A stretch of DNA of 12,098 nucleotides from JANXXV01 sp038230275 (GTDB taxonomy: Bacteria > Acidobacteriota > Terriglobia > Bryobacterales > Bryobacteraceae): contig JBBRNO010000178.1 in assembly GCA_038230275.1 (NCBI GenBank), positions 1 through 12,098 on the forward strand, in the 5' to 3' direction. The notes beneath the pieces were generated by a model that saw only the letters and a list, made by a program, of their open reading frames with translations, was not told the origin of the DNA and did not search any database. The translations under genes and the position numbers were made by a program. Shown here one piece after another: positions 1-6,082 of this stretch (positions are counted from its first letter, which is position 1; the number at the start of each line of letters is the position of its first letter).

Positions 1-909
1 AACACTGTATACAGGGTTTCCCGGTACGATATCTCCGACACCGCGATCTTCATCGGGAAAATTGCGAAGGGCGCGGATCCTGTTTCCGGGTTTGTCCGCA
101 GCGCAATGACGGAGTCGCTCCAGAGCAATCTGTCCACCTACTCGGCAGGAACTCCTCAGGCGAATGTGACGATCCCCGTGCTGGTGAAAGAACTGAATCA
201 ATTGCTGATCGGGCCTTCGATTTACGATGCGGCGCGATTTCAAGACGTTGCTTTCCGCCCGGAGACGAAGCGATTGCTCGCGCAGAAGCTCCATGGACTG
301 CCTCTCGCTCATCTCAACAAACCTCTGCTGGAAGACGCTTATCCGAACGACCTCGTCAGAAATTCGGCAGCCGGCTGGATTGTAAAGGACGGAGCGATTG
401 CCAGCACCGGCGCCGGTCGCGGCGTTATCTACACAGCAAAGGACTACACACGTTACAGACTGACACTGACGATGCGGCATGTCTCGGGCAATCCCGATCA
501 TCAAGCCTGCTTCCTCATTTTCTGCGCGCGACCGCAACCCGGCGAGATTCCGCTCGACGTTTTGGGCGGGATTCAGTTTCAGCCGCCCAACGACGGCCAC
601 TGGGACTACCGGCCGGCAGTAAACGGAAGGGGCGGAGCGGAATTCACCACGGTCAATAAGACCAGATTCGACCCGCATCAGTGGAGCCGCGTAGAGATGC
701 TGGTGGACGCCGGCAAAGGTACGGCACGTATGGCGGTCGCTCAGCCGATCGGCAGCAAGTCGGTGGAGGTGGTTCGCTTCCACGATCCTGCCGCCGGCAG
801 GACCGGACCGATCGCACTCCAGATGCACAACGCGGGTCTGTTCGATGAGTATAGAGACATCTCCATTGAAACGGATCCAACGGACGAAGATCTTGTCACC
901 ACGAGATAG
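1..909 (+). CDS. DUF1080 / 3-keto-disaccharide hydrolase-like protein, 5' end outside window
   Basis: The frame is open from base 1 to the TAG at 907-909, giving 302 residues, so the gene starts upstream; the ATG at 106 is internal to this frame and probably not the start. Residues from about 115 to 295 look like the DUF1080 beta-sandwich (concanavalin/LamG-like fold): a 'GWIVKDGAIASTGAGRGVIYT' type opening, a central 'HWDYRP' strand, 'HQWSRVEMLVD' and the closing 'GPIALQMHN...FDEYRDISIE', which matches the family's usual GPI-LQ-H...F-R-I-I ending. Family members are exported proteins tied to glycoside breakdown, several of them acting on 3-keto-sugars; the substrate here is unknown. The first 110 or so residues before the domain are not recognised. 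No clear terminator follows; a weak inverted repeat (CACCCC 989-994, GGGGTG 1009-1014) lies 80 bp downstream without a T-run. Confidence 0.8.
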   Translation, partial: NTVYRVSRYDISDTAIFIGKIAKGADPVSGFVRSAMTESLQSNLSTYSAGTPQANVTIPVLVKELNQLLIGPSIYDAARFQDVAFRPETKRLLAQKLHGLPLAHLNKPLLEDAYPNDLVRNSAAGWIVKDGAIASTGAGRGVIYTAKDYTRYRLTLTMRHVSGNPDHQACFLIFCARPQPGEIPLDVLGGIQFQPPNDGHWDYRPAVNGRGGAEFTTVNKTRFDPHQWSRVEMLVDAGKGTARMAVAQPIGSKSVEVVRFHDPAAGRTGPIALQMHNAGLFDEYRDISIETDPTDEDLVTTR

Positions 910-1041
910 GCCCAGGCTTGTGTCGCCTGCCATTACAACCCGCCGCGCCGTACCGTCTACCTCGAATCGCGGAAGATTCAGCCTTAGTCACCCCTTGCTA
1001 AGTTCATCGGGGTGGACAGCGCGACGGAGGAGGAGGGAGCT

Positions 1042-1269
1042 TCAATTACACACGGACAGCGGCAGCCCAGGCGGCGGGACCGGAGGATTCGCCGGTCCAC
1101 CCGGACCTAGATTGCGCGGCTCTCGGGTTTCGACAGTAAACTTCACGCCTTTGGACTTCGCGTAGTCGTTCATCCGCTTCAGCGATGCCGTCATTCGCGC
1201 TTTGGTCTCATCGGCCAGAATGCCCTGATGAATCATCACCCTTCGGCGATGGTTTCCCCCTGATCCCAT
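1042..1269 (-). pseudogene. Fragment of a sugar-phosphate isomerase/epimerase-like TIM barrel
   Basis: On the minus strand a short open stretch contains 'VMIHQGILADETKARM' followed by 'RMNDYAKSKGVKFTVETR'. This is the pattern of a beta strand, a helix and the next strand ('KGVKFTVE-R') of xylose-isomerase-like TIM-barrel proteins, where the Glu of the last strand is usually a metal ligand. Only about 50-60 residues are family-like; the rest of the barrel (normally 270-350 residues) is absent. After 'REPRN' the frame runs into a Gly/Pro-rich tail and stops at 1042-1044. The Met-rich start upstream of 1269 does not look like family sequence. I read it as a broken remnant, distinct from the full isomerase at 6083. 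The family call rests on a short match, so it is moderate. Confidence 0.45.
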
Positions 1270-1278
1270 AGCTTTCCG

Positions 1279-1306
1279 CTTATTTAAGGGGCTGTCAGGA
1301 AATAAG
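1279..1306. repeat. Inverted repeat, possible old element end
   Basis: CTTATTT at 1279-1285 is the exact reverse complement of AAATAAG at 1300-1306, with a 14-base loop (AAGGGGCTGTCAGG). It sits exactly in the gap between the isomerase fragment and the methyltransferase fragment. The stretch beginning GGGGCTGTCAGG resembles the kind of sequence found at insertion-sequence ends, but I cannot find a matching partner terminus in the window, so this is only a suggestion. Confidence 0.3.
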
Positions 1307-1327
1307 TGGATCAACTTCTGGGCAGGA

Positions 1328-1343
1328 GACTGGAGTTCCAGTC
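1328..1343. repeat. 16-bp near-perfect palindrome behind the methyltransferase fragment
   Basis: GACTGGAGTTCCAGTC has 7-bp arms that pair perfectly around a 2-base centre. It lies 7 bp past the TGA stop of the minus-strand methyltransferase fragment. No T-run follows on either strand, so it is not a convincing intrinsic terminator; a recombination scar or protein-binding site is equally possible. Confidence 0.4.
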
Positions 1344-1350
1344 GCCATGC

Positions 1351-1545
1351 TCACCTGGTGAAAGATTCGAACCGTTCGCCTTCGAGTACGGCATCTTTTC
1401 CCGAGTACTGCTGATATCGCTGCACGATGACGTCAACGTACTTGGGATCAATTTCCATGAGCCGCGCCCGGCGGCCTTTTCGCTCACAACCGATGAGGGT
1501 CGATCCCGAGCCGCCGAACAGGTCCACCACTATATCCCCACTCGT
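1351..1545 (-). pseudogene. C-terminal fragment of an N4-cytosine/N6-adenine DNA methyltransferase
   Basis: Reading leftward from about 1545 the minus strand encodes roughly 62-65 residues ending in TGA at 1351-1353. They contain the SAM-binding motif I 'DIVVDLFGGSGSTL' and then 'CERKGRRARLMEIDPKYVDV' and 'VQRYQQYSGKDAVLEG', the standard C-terminal end of site-specific N6_N4 methyltransferases (often ParB-domain fusions in actinobacteria, proteobacteria and acidobacteria). The catalytic DPPY-type motif and target-recognition region, which lie N-terminal in this subclass, are missing. The same frame continues further upstream to an ATG at 1680, but that part reads as antisense of ankyrin repeats, so the homology breaks at about 1540-1545. 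The stop is normal, so the 3' end is native and the 5' end was lost. Not expected to be active. Confidence 0.75.
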
Positions 1546-1813
1546 GCTGCGCAGATCGGCGCTTCTGCTCGCCAGTCTGTATGCCAGCCCGAATGTCGCC
1601 GGCATGCTGCTGGACCACGGAGCCGGTCTTGTCGACGCCCCCAAGGAATTCAAAAAGGCTGCGGCTGAGTTGGAAGACACTTACATGCCTCTACTCCACA
1701 TGGTGGTGAGAGGGCAGGTGGAAAACGTGCGGCGGATGCTCGCATCCGGCGCTGATCCGAACCACGCGATCAACGGCCGTTCGCTGGCGATGTTTGCGGC
1801 TGAGCACGATTGA
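1546..1813 (+). pseudogene. Ankyrin-repeat protein fragment
   Basis: The plus frame from about 1546 reads 'RSALLLASLYASPNVAGMLLDHGAG', then 'PLLHMVVRGQVENVRRMLASG' and 'ADPNHAINGRSLAMFAAEHD' before a TGA at 1811-1813. These are two to three ankyrin units: each has the helix-turn-helix 'LL--A-----N-V--LL--GA' and the 'G-DPN' beta-turn. There is no start codon belonging to the repeat region, since the 5' side is the antisense of the methyltransferase fragment. The repeat is cut after 'FAAEHD', where 'G-T-L--A' of a next unit would be expected. Another ankyrin unit reappears in a different frame at 2260, so this may be the left part of one interrupted gene. Ankyrin repeats mediate protein binding; no specific partner can be inferred. 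Confidence 0.6.
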
Positions 1814-1825
1814 TCGTTATGGTCG

Positions 1826-2256
1826 ATGTGCTGGTTTCCTCCCACTGCGAGCGAGTTAGTTGGCGCACTAGCAGGTACCATGGTTCCAATCCCGACGTTG
1901 CGCGATTTTATTCGGGGCAAGATCGAACAAGCCAAACCACCGCCTGAGCCCGAAACATCGTTCATGTCCTCGGCCATCCGCGGGCCTTCACCACTTGCGG
2001 CAAACTCTCGGACAAGAGCCTGGGCGTCATCACCACTCACTCGGAATGCTCCGATGGTGGCGCTCGGACTTCCTTGCCAGGTACCCGCGACGACAGTTCC
2101 CAGATCTGAACGGGTTGCGGAGAGACGCTTGGGGAAGGGTGGAAAGCTGTTGACGAAGTAGGGTTCGACTGGCTTTCCGTCAAGGAGTGTCCTGACATAC
2201 AGCTTGTAATCCGAACGGATCGCGCCGCGCACGGAGACGGTTCGCCTCGCTCCGGC
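1826..2256 (-). pseudogene. Unrecognised coding-like fragment between the ankyrin pieces
   Basis: The minus frame is open across this stretch (and beyond, 1681-2319) and reads like a genuine protein: 'YKLYVRTLLDGKPVEPYF', 'FPKRLSATRSDLGTVVAG', 'SATIGAFRVSGDDAQALVRE', then a Gly/Ser-rich 'VSGSGGGLACSI'. Codon third positions are mostly G or C, as in neighbouring genes. I do not recognise the family. The flanks of the same open frame are antisense of ankyrin repeats, so the coding-like part is bounded on both sides and has no start or stop of its own. It could be a fragment inserted into an ankyrin gene. The opposite strand also has a 111-codon open frame (1826-2161), which reads less like protein. 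Confidence 0.3.
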
Positions 2257-2259
2257 GTG

Positions 2260-2340
2260 CGCGATCCGTTCAACCGTGGCTACACGCCGCTCATGCTGGC
2301 CGCGGCGAACGGCGATCATACGCTGATCGGATCCATCATC
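2260..2340 (+). pseudogene. Isolated ankyrin repeat unit
   Basis: The plus strand reads 'DPFNRGYTPLMLAAANGDHTLI', a canonical ankyrin consensus (G-TPLMLAA-NGD---I). It covers a single unit and then continues into unrelated residues to 2448, overlapping the end of the esterase gene. It is in a different frame from the ankyrin piece ending at 1813, with about 445 bp of minus-strand coding-like sequence in between. It is probably the second half of the same destroyed ankyrin gene, or a fragment of a paralogue. Confidence 0.5.
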
Positions 2341-2403
2341 GGCGTTGGCTTGATGAATCAGCTAATGGCGCCGCAACACACGGGGACCAGCGGGGTTGTG
2401 TCA

Positions 2404-3525
2404 TTAGGGCTTCTTCTGGTTGTTAAACAGCAGCGGCGCGAATTCTGAGAGGCACATGCGCCACACCGGCCAGGTATGCGCTCCGCCTTCATAGGTCCGG
2501 AATGTCTCATGAATCCCCGCTTTGTCGAGCATCTCGGCGAACTGTTTCACGCGCGGATACTGCACGGTTGTATCTTTGTCCCCGCAGCCGATCCAGAGCA
2601 CAGTCAAATTGGAGTTTGTGCCGCCCGGATCGCTCAACAGAGCTTTGTACTTGGTTTCGATCAGGGCCGGATTTCCTGCGCTGAAAATTCCCATCGCGCT
2701 GAACAAGTCCAGGTGGCTGAACCCGACATTGATGGTTTGACCGCCGCCCATCGAGAGACCGGCAATGGCGCGGTTCTGCCGTCCGGATGCTACGCGGTAT
2801 TTTGCCTCAACCCGCGGGATTACTTCGTTCAATAGATATTCTTCGAACAGTTCCGTGTTCTTTTGCTGCGCTCCGGTCTGGCCGAAAGGTGTGGCATGCC
2901 CGGCTGGCATCACTACGATCATGCCTTTGGCCTTGCCATCGGCGATCACGTTGTCAAGGATGAAGTTGGCGTTACCGGCGTTGGTCCACGAGTCTGGAAC
3001 ATCGCCGCTGCCGTGCAGCAGGTACAAGACAGGATAGCGAGCTGAGGATTTCTCATAACCTGGCGGAAGATAGACCAAGGTCTTCTCCGTCCGATTCAGA
3101 ACCTGTGATCTCGCATAATCGACGACCACACTTCCATGCGGCACATCGCGTACATCCCAGGCGGCCTTGGCTTCGGCAGGCACCTCGACCAGACTGGCGG
3201 ATGTTCGCTGCCTCAGCTTAATCTTCGGGTTGATCGGATCGGCAATGGCCAACCCATCCACGTTGAACCAATAGAGATGCCCTGTGGCTTCCAGAGGACC
3301 CGCGGTCGTGGTCCATACGCCGTCGGTACCCATAGTCATCGGCTCCGGCTTTCCCACTGGCATCCAGTCGCCATACAGAGTGACTTCCTTCGCCTTAGAA
3401 GCGCGAAGGCGAAATATCACCGTGCGATCCGGACGGACTTGGGGAGACACGAGGCCGTCGGGCGGCGGAGTTTGCGCGGATAGAACGGCTGCAAGAGCGC
3501 ACAGGCTGAAGGCCATTGTTCTCAT
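2404..3525 (-). CDS. Secreted E-set domain + alpha/beta-hydrolase esterase (esterase D / CE1-like)
   Basis: The product is 373 residues and starts with a signal peptide ('MRTMAFSLCALAAVLSAQ', cleavage probably after residue 17). Residues about 22-115 form an N-terminal E-set/CBM48-like beta domain ('VIFRLRASKAKEVTLYGDW', 'GHLYWFNVDG'), as found in front of enterochelin-esterase, feruloyl-esterase and acetyl-xylan-esterase relatives. Residues about 130-370 are the putative-esterase hydrolase: oxyanion region 'LYLLHGSG' (168-174), nucleophile elbow GLSMGG with Ser258, acid probably Asp316 or Asp318 in 'CGDKD', and His350 in 'GGAHTW'. The reaction should be ester hydrolysis outside the cytoplasm; the substrate (plant phenolic or acetyl ester, siderophore-like ester) cannot be told. 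The ATG at 3525 overlaps the TGA of the dehydrogenase gene (ATGA, 3522-3525), so this start is favoured over an upstream in-frame extension, and the gene is the last of a three-gene operon. Confidence 0.88.
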   Translation of the reverse strand: MRTMAFSLCALAAVLSAQTPPPDGLVSPQVRPDRTVIFRLRASKAKEVTLYGDWMPVGKPEPMTMGTDGVWTTTAGPLEATGHLYWFNVDGLAIADPINPKIKLRQRTSASLVEVPAEAKAAWDVRDVPHGSVVVDYARSQVLNRTEKTLVYLPPGYEKSSARYPVLYLLHGSGDVPDSWTNAGNANFILDNVIADGKAKGMIVVMPAGHATPFGQTGAQQKNTELFEEYLLNEVIPRVEAKYRVASGRQNRAIAGLSMGGGQTINVGFSHLDLFSAMGIFSAGNPALIETKYKALLSDPGGTNSNLTVLWIGCGDKDTTVQYPRVKQFAEMLDKAGIHETFRTYEGGAHTWPVWRMCLSEFAPLLFNNQKKP

Positions 3526-5141
3526 TTCGTACCTGCCAATGTGAGCGCGTATAAAGTGTCGCCGGCGCCTACGATGATGTATTGTTTTCCATCCAGCACC
3601 CAAGTGGACGGGCCATTGCTCACCGGTGACGTCAGTTGTTGATGCCACAGAACCTTTCCAGTCGCCGGATCGAACGCAGCCAGATGGCCCGAGTCGCCCG
3701 TAAACAACAGTCCTCCAGCAGTGGTCAGAATGCCACCCGAGAGCCCGCCGCCGCCTCCTCCGAAGCCGCCTCGCTGCGCGTGCTCGTGCTTCCACTTAAT
3801 ATTGCCGGTATGCACATCCAGAGCGAGCAGCGCGGATTTCAAATCGAACCCACCGCCGCCACCGCCGCCATAACCTTCCGGATTATCGGAGGTGTCGTAC
3901 AGGTAAGCCATCCCGTAACCCAGGGTCGCGTTCAAGTAAAACAGTTCCGTTTGCGGATCGTAGCTCGGCGGAGGCCAGTTAGTGGCGCCCATCGCGGGCA
4001 TGTCGATCATCGAGCCATCCACTTTCGGTTCTTTGGCCGGATCGGGAATTGGTTGGCCTTTCGCGTCGACGCCCTTCGCCCAGTTCCCGGTACCCGCGAA
4101 TGGTTTCGAAATCAGGTTCTTTCCGTTGGTCCGGTCCAGGACAAAGAACCATCCGGCGCGCGCTCCTTGCGCCAGCAATTTGCGCGCTTGGCCGTTGATG
4201 GTCGCATCGAACAGCACTGGCGTTTCCACGTTATCCCAGTCGTGGGTGTCATGCGGGGACGCCTGAAAATACCAGCGCAGCTTGCCGGTGTCAGCCTCAA
4301 GCGCCACGATCGAGGCAGTATACAGATTGGCGCCCTTGCGGCTCTGGCCGGCGAACACGGGATTCGCATTGCCCGTGCCCCAGTAGATCAGGTTCAGTTC
4401 CGGATCGTAGGTGCCTGGCATCCAAGTCATGCCGCCGCCATGGTCCATGGCAGCCTTACTCGGCCAGGTCTCGGAACCAGGATCACCTGGCTTTTCGGGC
4501 TCGCTCCACCATTTCCATTGCAAGTCGCCGGTCTCGGGATCGCGCGCCTCCAGGTATCCGCGCACGTCCATGGCGTCGCCACCCACTCCCACCAGGATGT
4601 GATTCTTCACCGTAACCGGAGCCATGGTCGTGAAGTACTGCAGCTTTTCGTCTGCGACTTTCCTCTTCCACCGCTCCCTGCCGTCTTTTGCGTTTAGTGA
4701 AACAAACCATCCATCGGGAGTTAGAAAGTACAGCCAGTTGCCGTACATGCCGACGCCGCGCTGTCCAACTAAATGACCTCCGTGATCCTCGAAATCGTAT
4801 TGCCACAACTGCTCACCGGTGCGCGCGTTTACGGCGAAAACGTGATCCGGGATAGTGAAGTATGCGACGCCGTTCACCATCAAAGGAGCCGACTTGATGA
4901 TCGGGTCCCCGACACCTCGCTGCGGCCCGATGCCCGTGATCCGGTACATCCACTCGATCTTTAGAGAATCGATATTCGACTGATTGATCTGTTTGACCTC
5001 GCTATAGCGGCGCCCGGAGTAATCTCCGTTGTACGTTGGCCAGACGTCGGGAGGCTGATCGAACAGCTTGAGGGTCTTGGGGTCGAGACCCTGTCCTTGT
5101 ACAAGGAACGGCAGCAGTAGCAGCAATCGATAGATTTTCAT
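3522..5141 (-). CDS. PQQ-dependent alcohol dehydrogenase-like quinoprotein, soluble propeller type
   Basis: The 539-residue product has a signal peptide (residues 1-17) and an eight-bladed propeller with repeated 'A-D--TG---W' tryptophan-docking motifs ('ARTGEQLW', 'AKDGRERW', 'PETGDLQWKW', 'ADTGKLRW', 'HTGNIKW', 'PATGKVLW'). The opening 'DVWPTYNGDYSGRRYSEVKQI' is typical of quinoprotein alcohol dehydrogenases. Trp240 in 'GGGMTW' (PQQ stacking), Asn258 in 'WGTGN' (metal ligand) and the 'PHDTHDWD' segment (Asp303 as likely catalytic base) are kept. The protein contains no cysteine, so the family's vicinal Cys-Cys disulfide is absent, and the usual metal-ligand Glu before 'VRG' appears replaced (GGDAMDVRG, 188-195). 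It may belong to the acidobacterial 'empty quinoprotein' group thought not to use PQQ normally. Electrons, if it is active, would go to the cytochrome encoded just upstream, to which it is joined by an ATGA overlap at 5138-5141. Two polyglycine loops lie near 424-431 and 458-466. Confidence 0.9.
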   Translation of the reverse strand: MKIYRLLLLLPFLVQGQGLDPKTLKLFDQPPDVWPTYNGDYSGRRYSEVKQINQSNIDSLKIEWMYRITGIGPQRGVGDPIIKSAPLMVNGVAYFTIPDHVFAVNARTGEQLWQYDFEDHGGHLVGQRGVGMYGNWLYFLTPDGWFVSLNAKDGRERWKRKVADEKLQYFTTMAPVTVKNHILVGVGGDAMDVRGYLEARDPETGDLQWKWWSEPEKPGDPGSETWPSKAAMDHGGGMTWMPGTYDPELNLIYWGTGNANPVFAGQSRKGANLYTASIVALEADTGKLRWYFQASPHDTHDWDNVETPVLFDATINGQARKLLAQGARAGWFFVLDRTNGKNLISKPFAGTGNWAKGVDAKGQPIPDPAKEPKVDGSMIDMPAMGATNWPPPSYDPQTELFYLNATLGYGMAYLYDTSDNPEGYGGGGGGGFDLKSALLALDVHTGNIKWKHEHAQRGGFGGGGGGLSGGILTTAGGLLFTGDSGHLAAFDPATGKVLWHQQLTSPVSNGPSTWVLDGKQYIIVGAGDTLYALTLAGTK

Positions 5142-6019
5142 TTAAATGTGAGCAGGTAGGCGGTGAGATTGTGAATGTCGGCATCCGTGTACTTGGGCAG
5201 CAGAGCTCGATGACCTCCCATCTTGTCTTCGATCTGAATATTGACATGAGCGCGGGGCCAGTAATGATACTCGCCGGCGGCATCGGTTATCGAAATCCCA
5301 AAGTCATCCATACGCCTGATTGTGCCCGTGATCGTCTCACCGGAGCTGGCGATGACCGTTGCCTTGCCTGGCGTGGGCGGCGCGGGCCAGAGAAACTTTG
5401 CTTGCATCTGCGCTGCCTGCGAATATTTGGAACCGGCCTTAGCGAGATCGCCGGTAACGGAATGACAGTTCTTGCAGCCGCCGACGCCGTTGAAAAACTC
5501 CTCGCCTCTTTTGGCGTAGCCCGTGACTTGGTTCCTGACATTCCCATAAGTCTGGCCGTAGAGTCCGCGGTTCGCCACCAACTCAACCTGCAGCTTTAGG
5601 AATTGTCCAATGTTGTGGATGTCATCCCGAGAAAGGTTTGGGAATGCCGGCATACCGGCTTGAGGACGGCCGTTCTTGACTACCGGTCCGATCTCTTCGT
5701 CCTTTTCATCATGCAGAACGGCGATGGATCGCACGAGATTCGGGGCCTGCCCTCCGCGCGCATTGTCACCGTGGCACCCCCCGCAGTTTTGCTTGTATAA
5801 CGGGGCGCCCTTGGCTGCAGCGGCCGGATCTGGCGCCGCGCCCAGCCCAAGAAATTCTCTGGTGCTGGCGCCGCCACGCCCACCGCGACCGCCTCGTCCA
5901 CCCGGAACGCGCGCTCCGGGCGGAGGACCTTCCGGTTCTTGGGCGCTTAGTAGAATGGCGGCTGTTAGGAGCAACACTGACGCACACGCTGAGGGCCTGT
6001 GCCACCTTTTGAAAAGCAT
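5138..6019 (-). CDS. Secreted diheme cytochrome c with an inserted beta domain
   Basis: From the ATG at 6019 the product is 293 residues. A signal peptide ('ASVLLLTAAILLSAQ', to about residue 27) is followed by a Pro/Gly/Arg-rich linker (residues 28-52 with GRGGRGGRGG). The first cytochrome c domain has CGGCH (79-83) and a probable axial Met123 in 'AGMPAF'. The second has CKNCH (182-186), but its C-terminal helix 'YTDADIHNLTAYLLTFK' comes only after an extra segment of about 50 residues ('ATVIASSGETITGTIRRMDD', 'ISITDAAGEYHYW', to about 260) that looks like a small SH3-like beta unit; Met267 in 'KMGG' may be the second axial ligand. The role should be electron acceptor for the quinoprotein encoded immediately downstream. 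The reading frame also extends to a TTG at 6040, but ATG 6019 gives a cleaner signal peptide. It is the first gene of the operon. Confidence 0.88.
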   Translation of the reverse strand: MLFKRWHRPSACASVLLLTAAILLSAQEPEGPPPGARVPGGRGGRGGRGGASTREFLGLGAAPDPAAAAKGAPLYKQNCGGCHGDNARGGQAPNLVRSIAVLHDEKDEEIGPVVKNGRPQAGMPAFPNLSRDDIHNIGQFLKLQVELVANRGLYGQTYGNVRNQVTGYAKRGEEFFNGVGGCKNCHSVTGDLAKAGSKYSQAAQMQAKFLWPAPPTPGKATVIASSGETITGTIRRMDDFGISITDAAGEYHYWPRAHVNIQIEDKMGGHRALLPKYTDADIHNLTAYLLTFK

Positions 6020-6082
6020 AATATTGCGATATTCCCACAAGGCGTTACTTACGCCGCAACGGTTACGTTAGAATACAAAACC
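6020..6082. promoter_or_regulatory. Divergent 63-bp promoter/operator region with three inverted repeats
   Basis: This gap separates the cytochrome start (minus) from the isomerase start (plus) and must hold both promoters. It contains AATAT-TGCG-ATATT (6020-6033), GGCGT-TACTT-ACGCC (6041-6055) and AACG-GTTA-CGTT (6058-6069), three short inverted repeats in about 50 bp. For the plus strand TAGAAT at 6069-6074 is a good -10 box, 8 bases before the ATG at 6083; its -35 is poor. No strong Shine-Dalgarno precedes either start. The packed symmetry suggests one or more regulator binding sites controlling both directions; this is inference from sequence only. Confidence 0.5.

Noticed and set aside
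989..1014. CACCCC...GGGGTG as a terminator for the DUF1080 gene
   Set aside because: Arms are only 6 bp, the loop is 14 bases and there is no T-run.
1306..1668. 120-codon plus-strand frame
   Set aside because: Mostly antisense to the methyltransferase fragment and without family features.
3526..3795. 90-codon N-terminal extension of the esterase frame up to 3795
   Set aside because: It is antisense-frame sequence over the end of the dehydrogenase gene, Arg-rich and unlike the family; the ATG at 3525 gives a clean signal peptide and an ATGA overlap.
3636..4697. 353-codon plus-strand open frame
   Set aside because: It lies antisense to the quinoprotein gene, whose family motifs are unmistakable; the plus frame has no recognisable domain and an Arg/His/Ala-rich shadow composition.
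5999..6082. Earlier GTG start for the isomerase at 5999 and TTG start for the cytochrome at 6040
   Set aside because: Both would bury the export signals (twin-arginine at 6083, hydrophobic signal from 6019) and make the two divergent genes overlap; the ATG starts are better.
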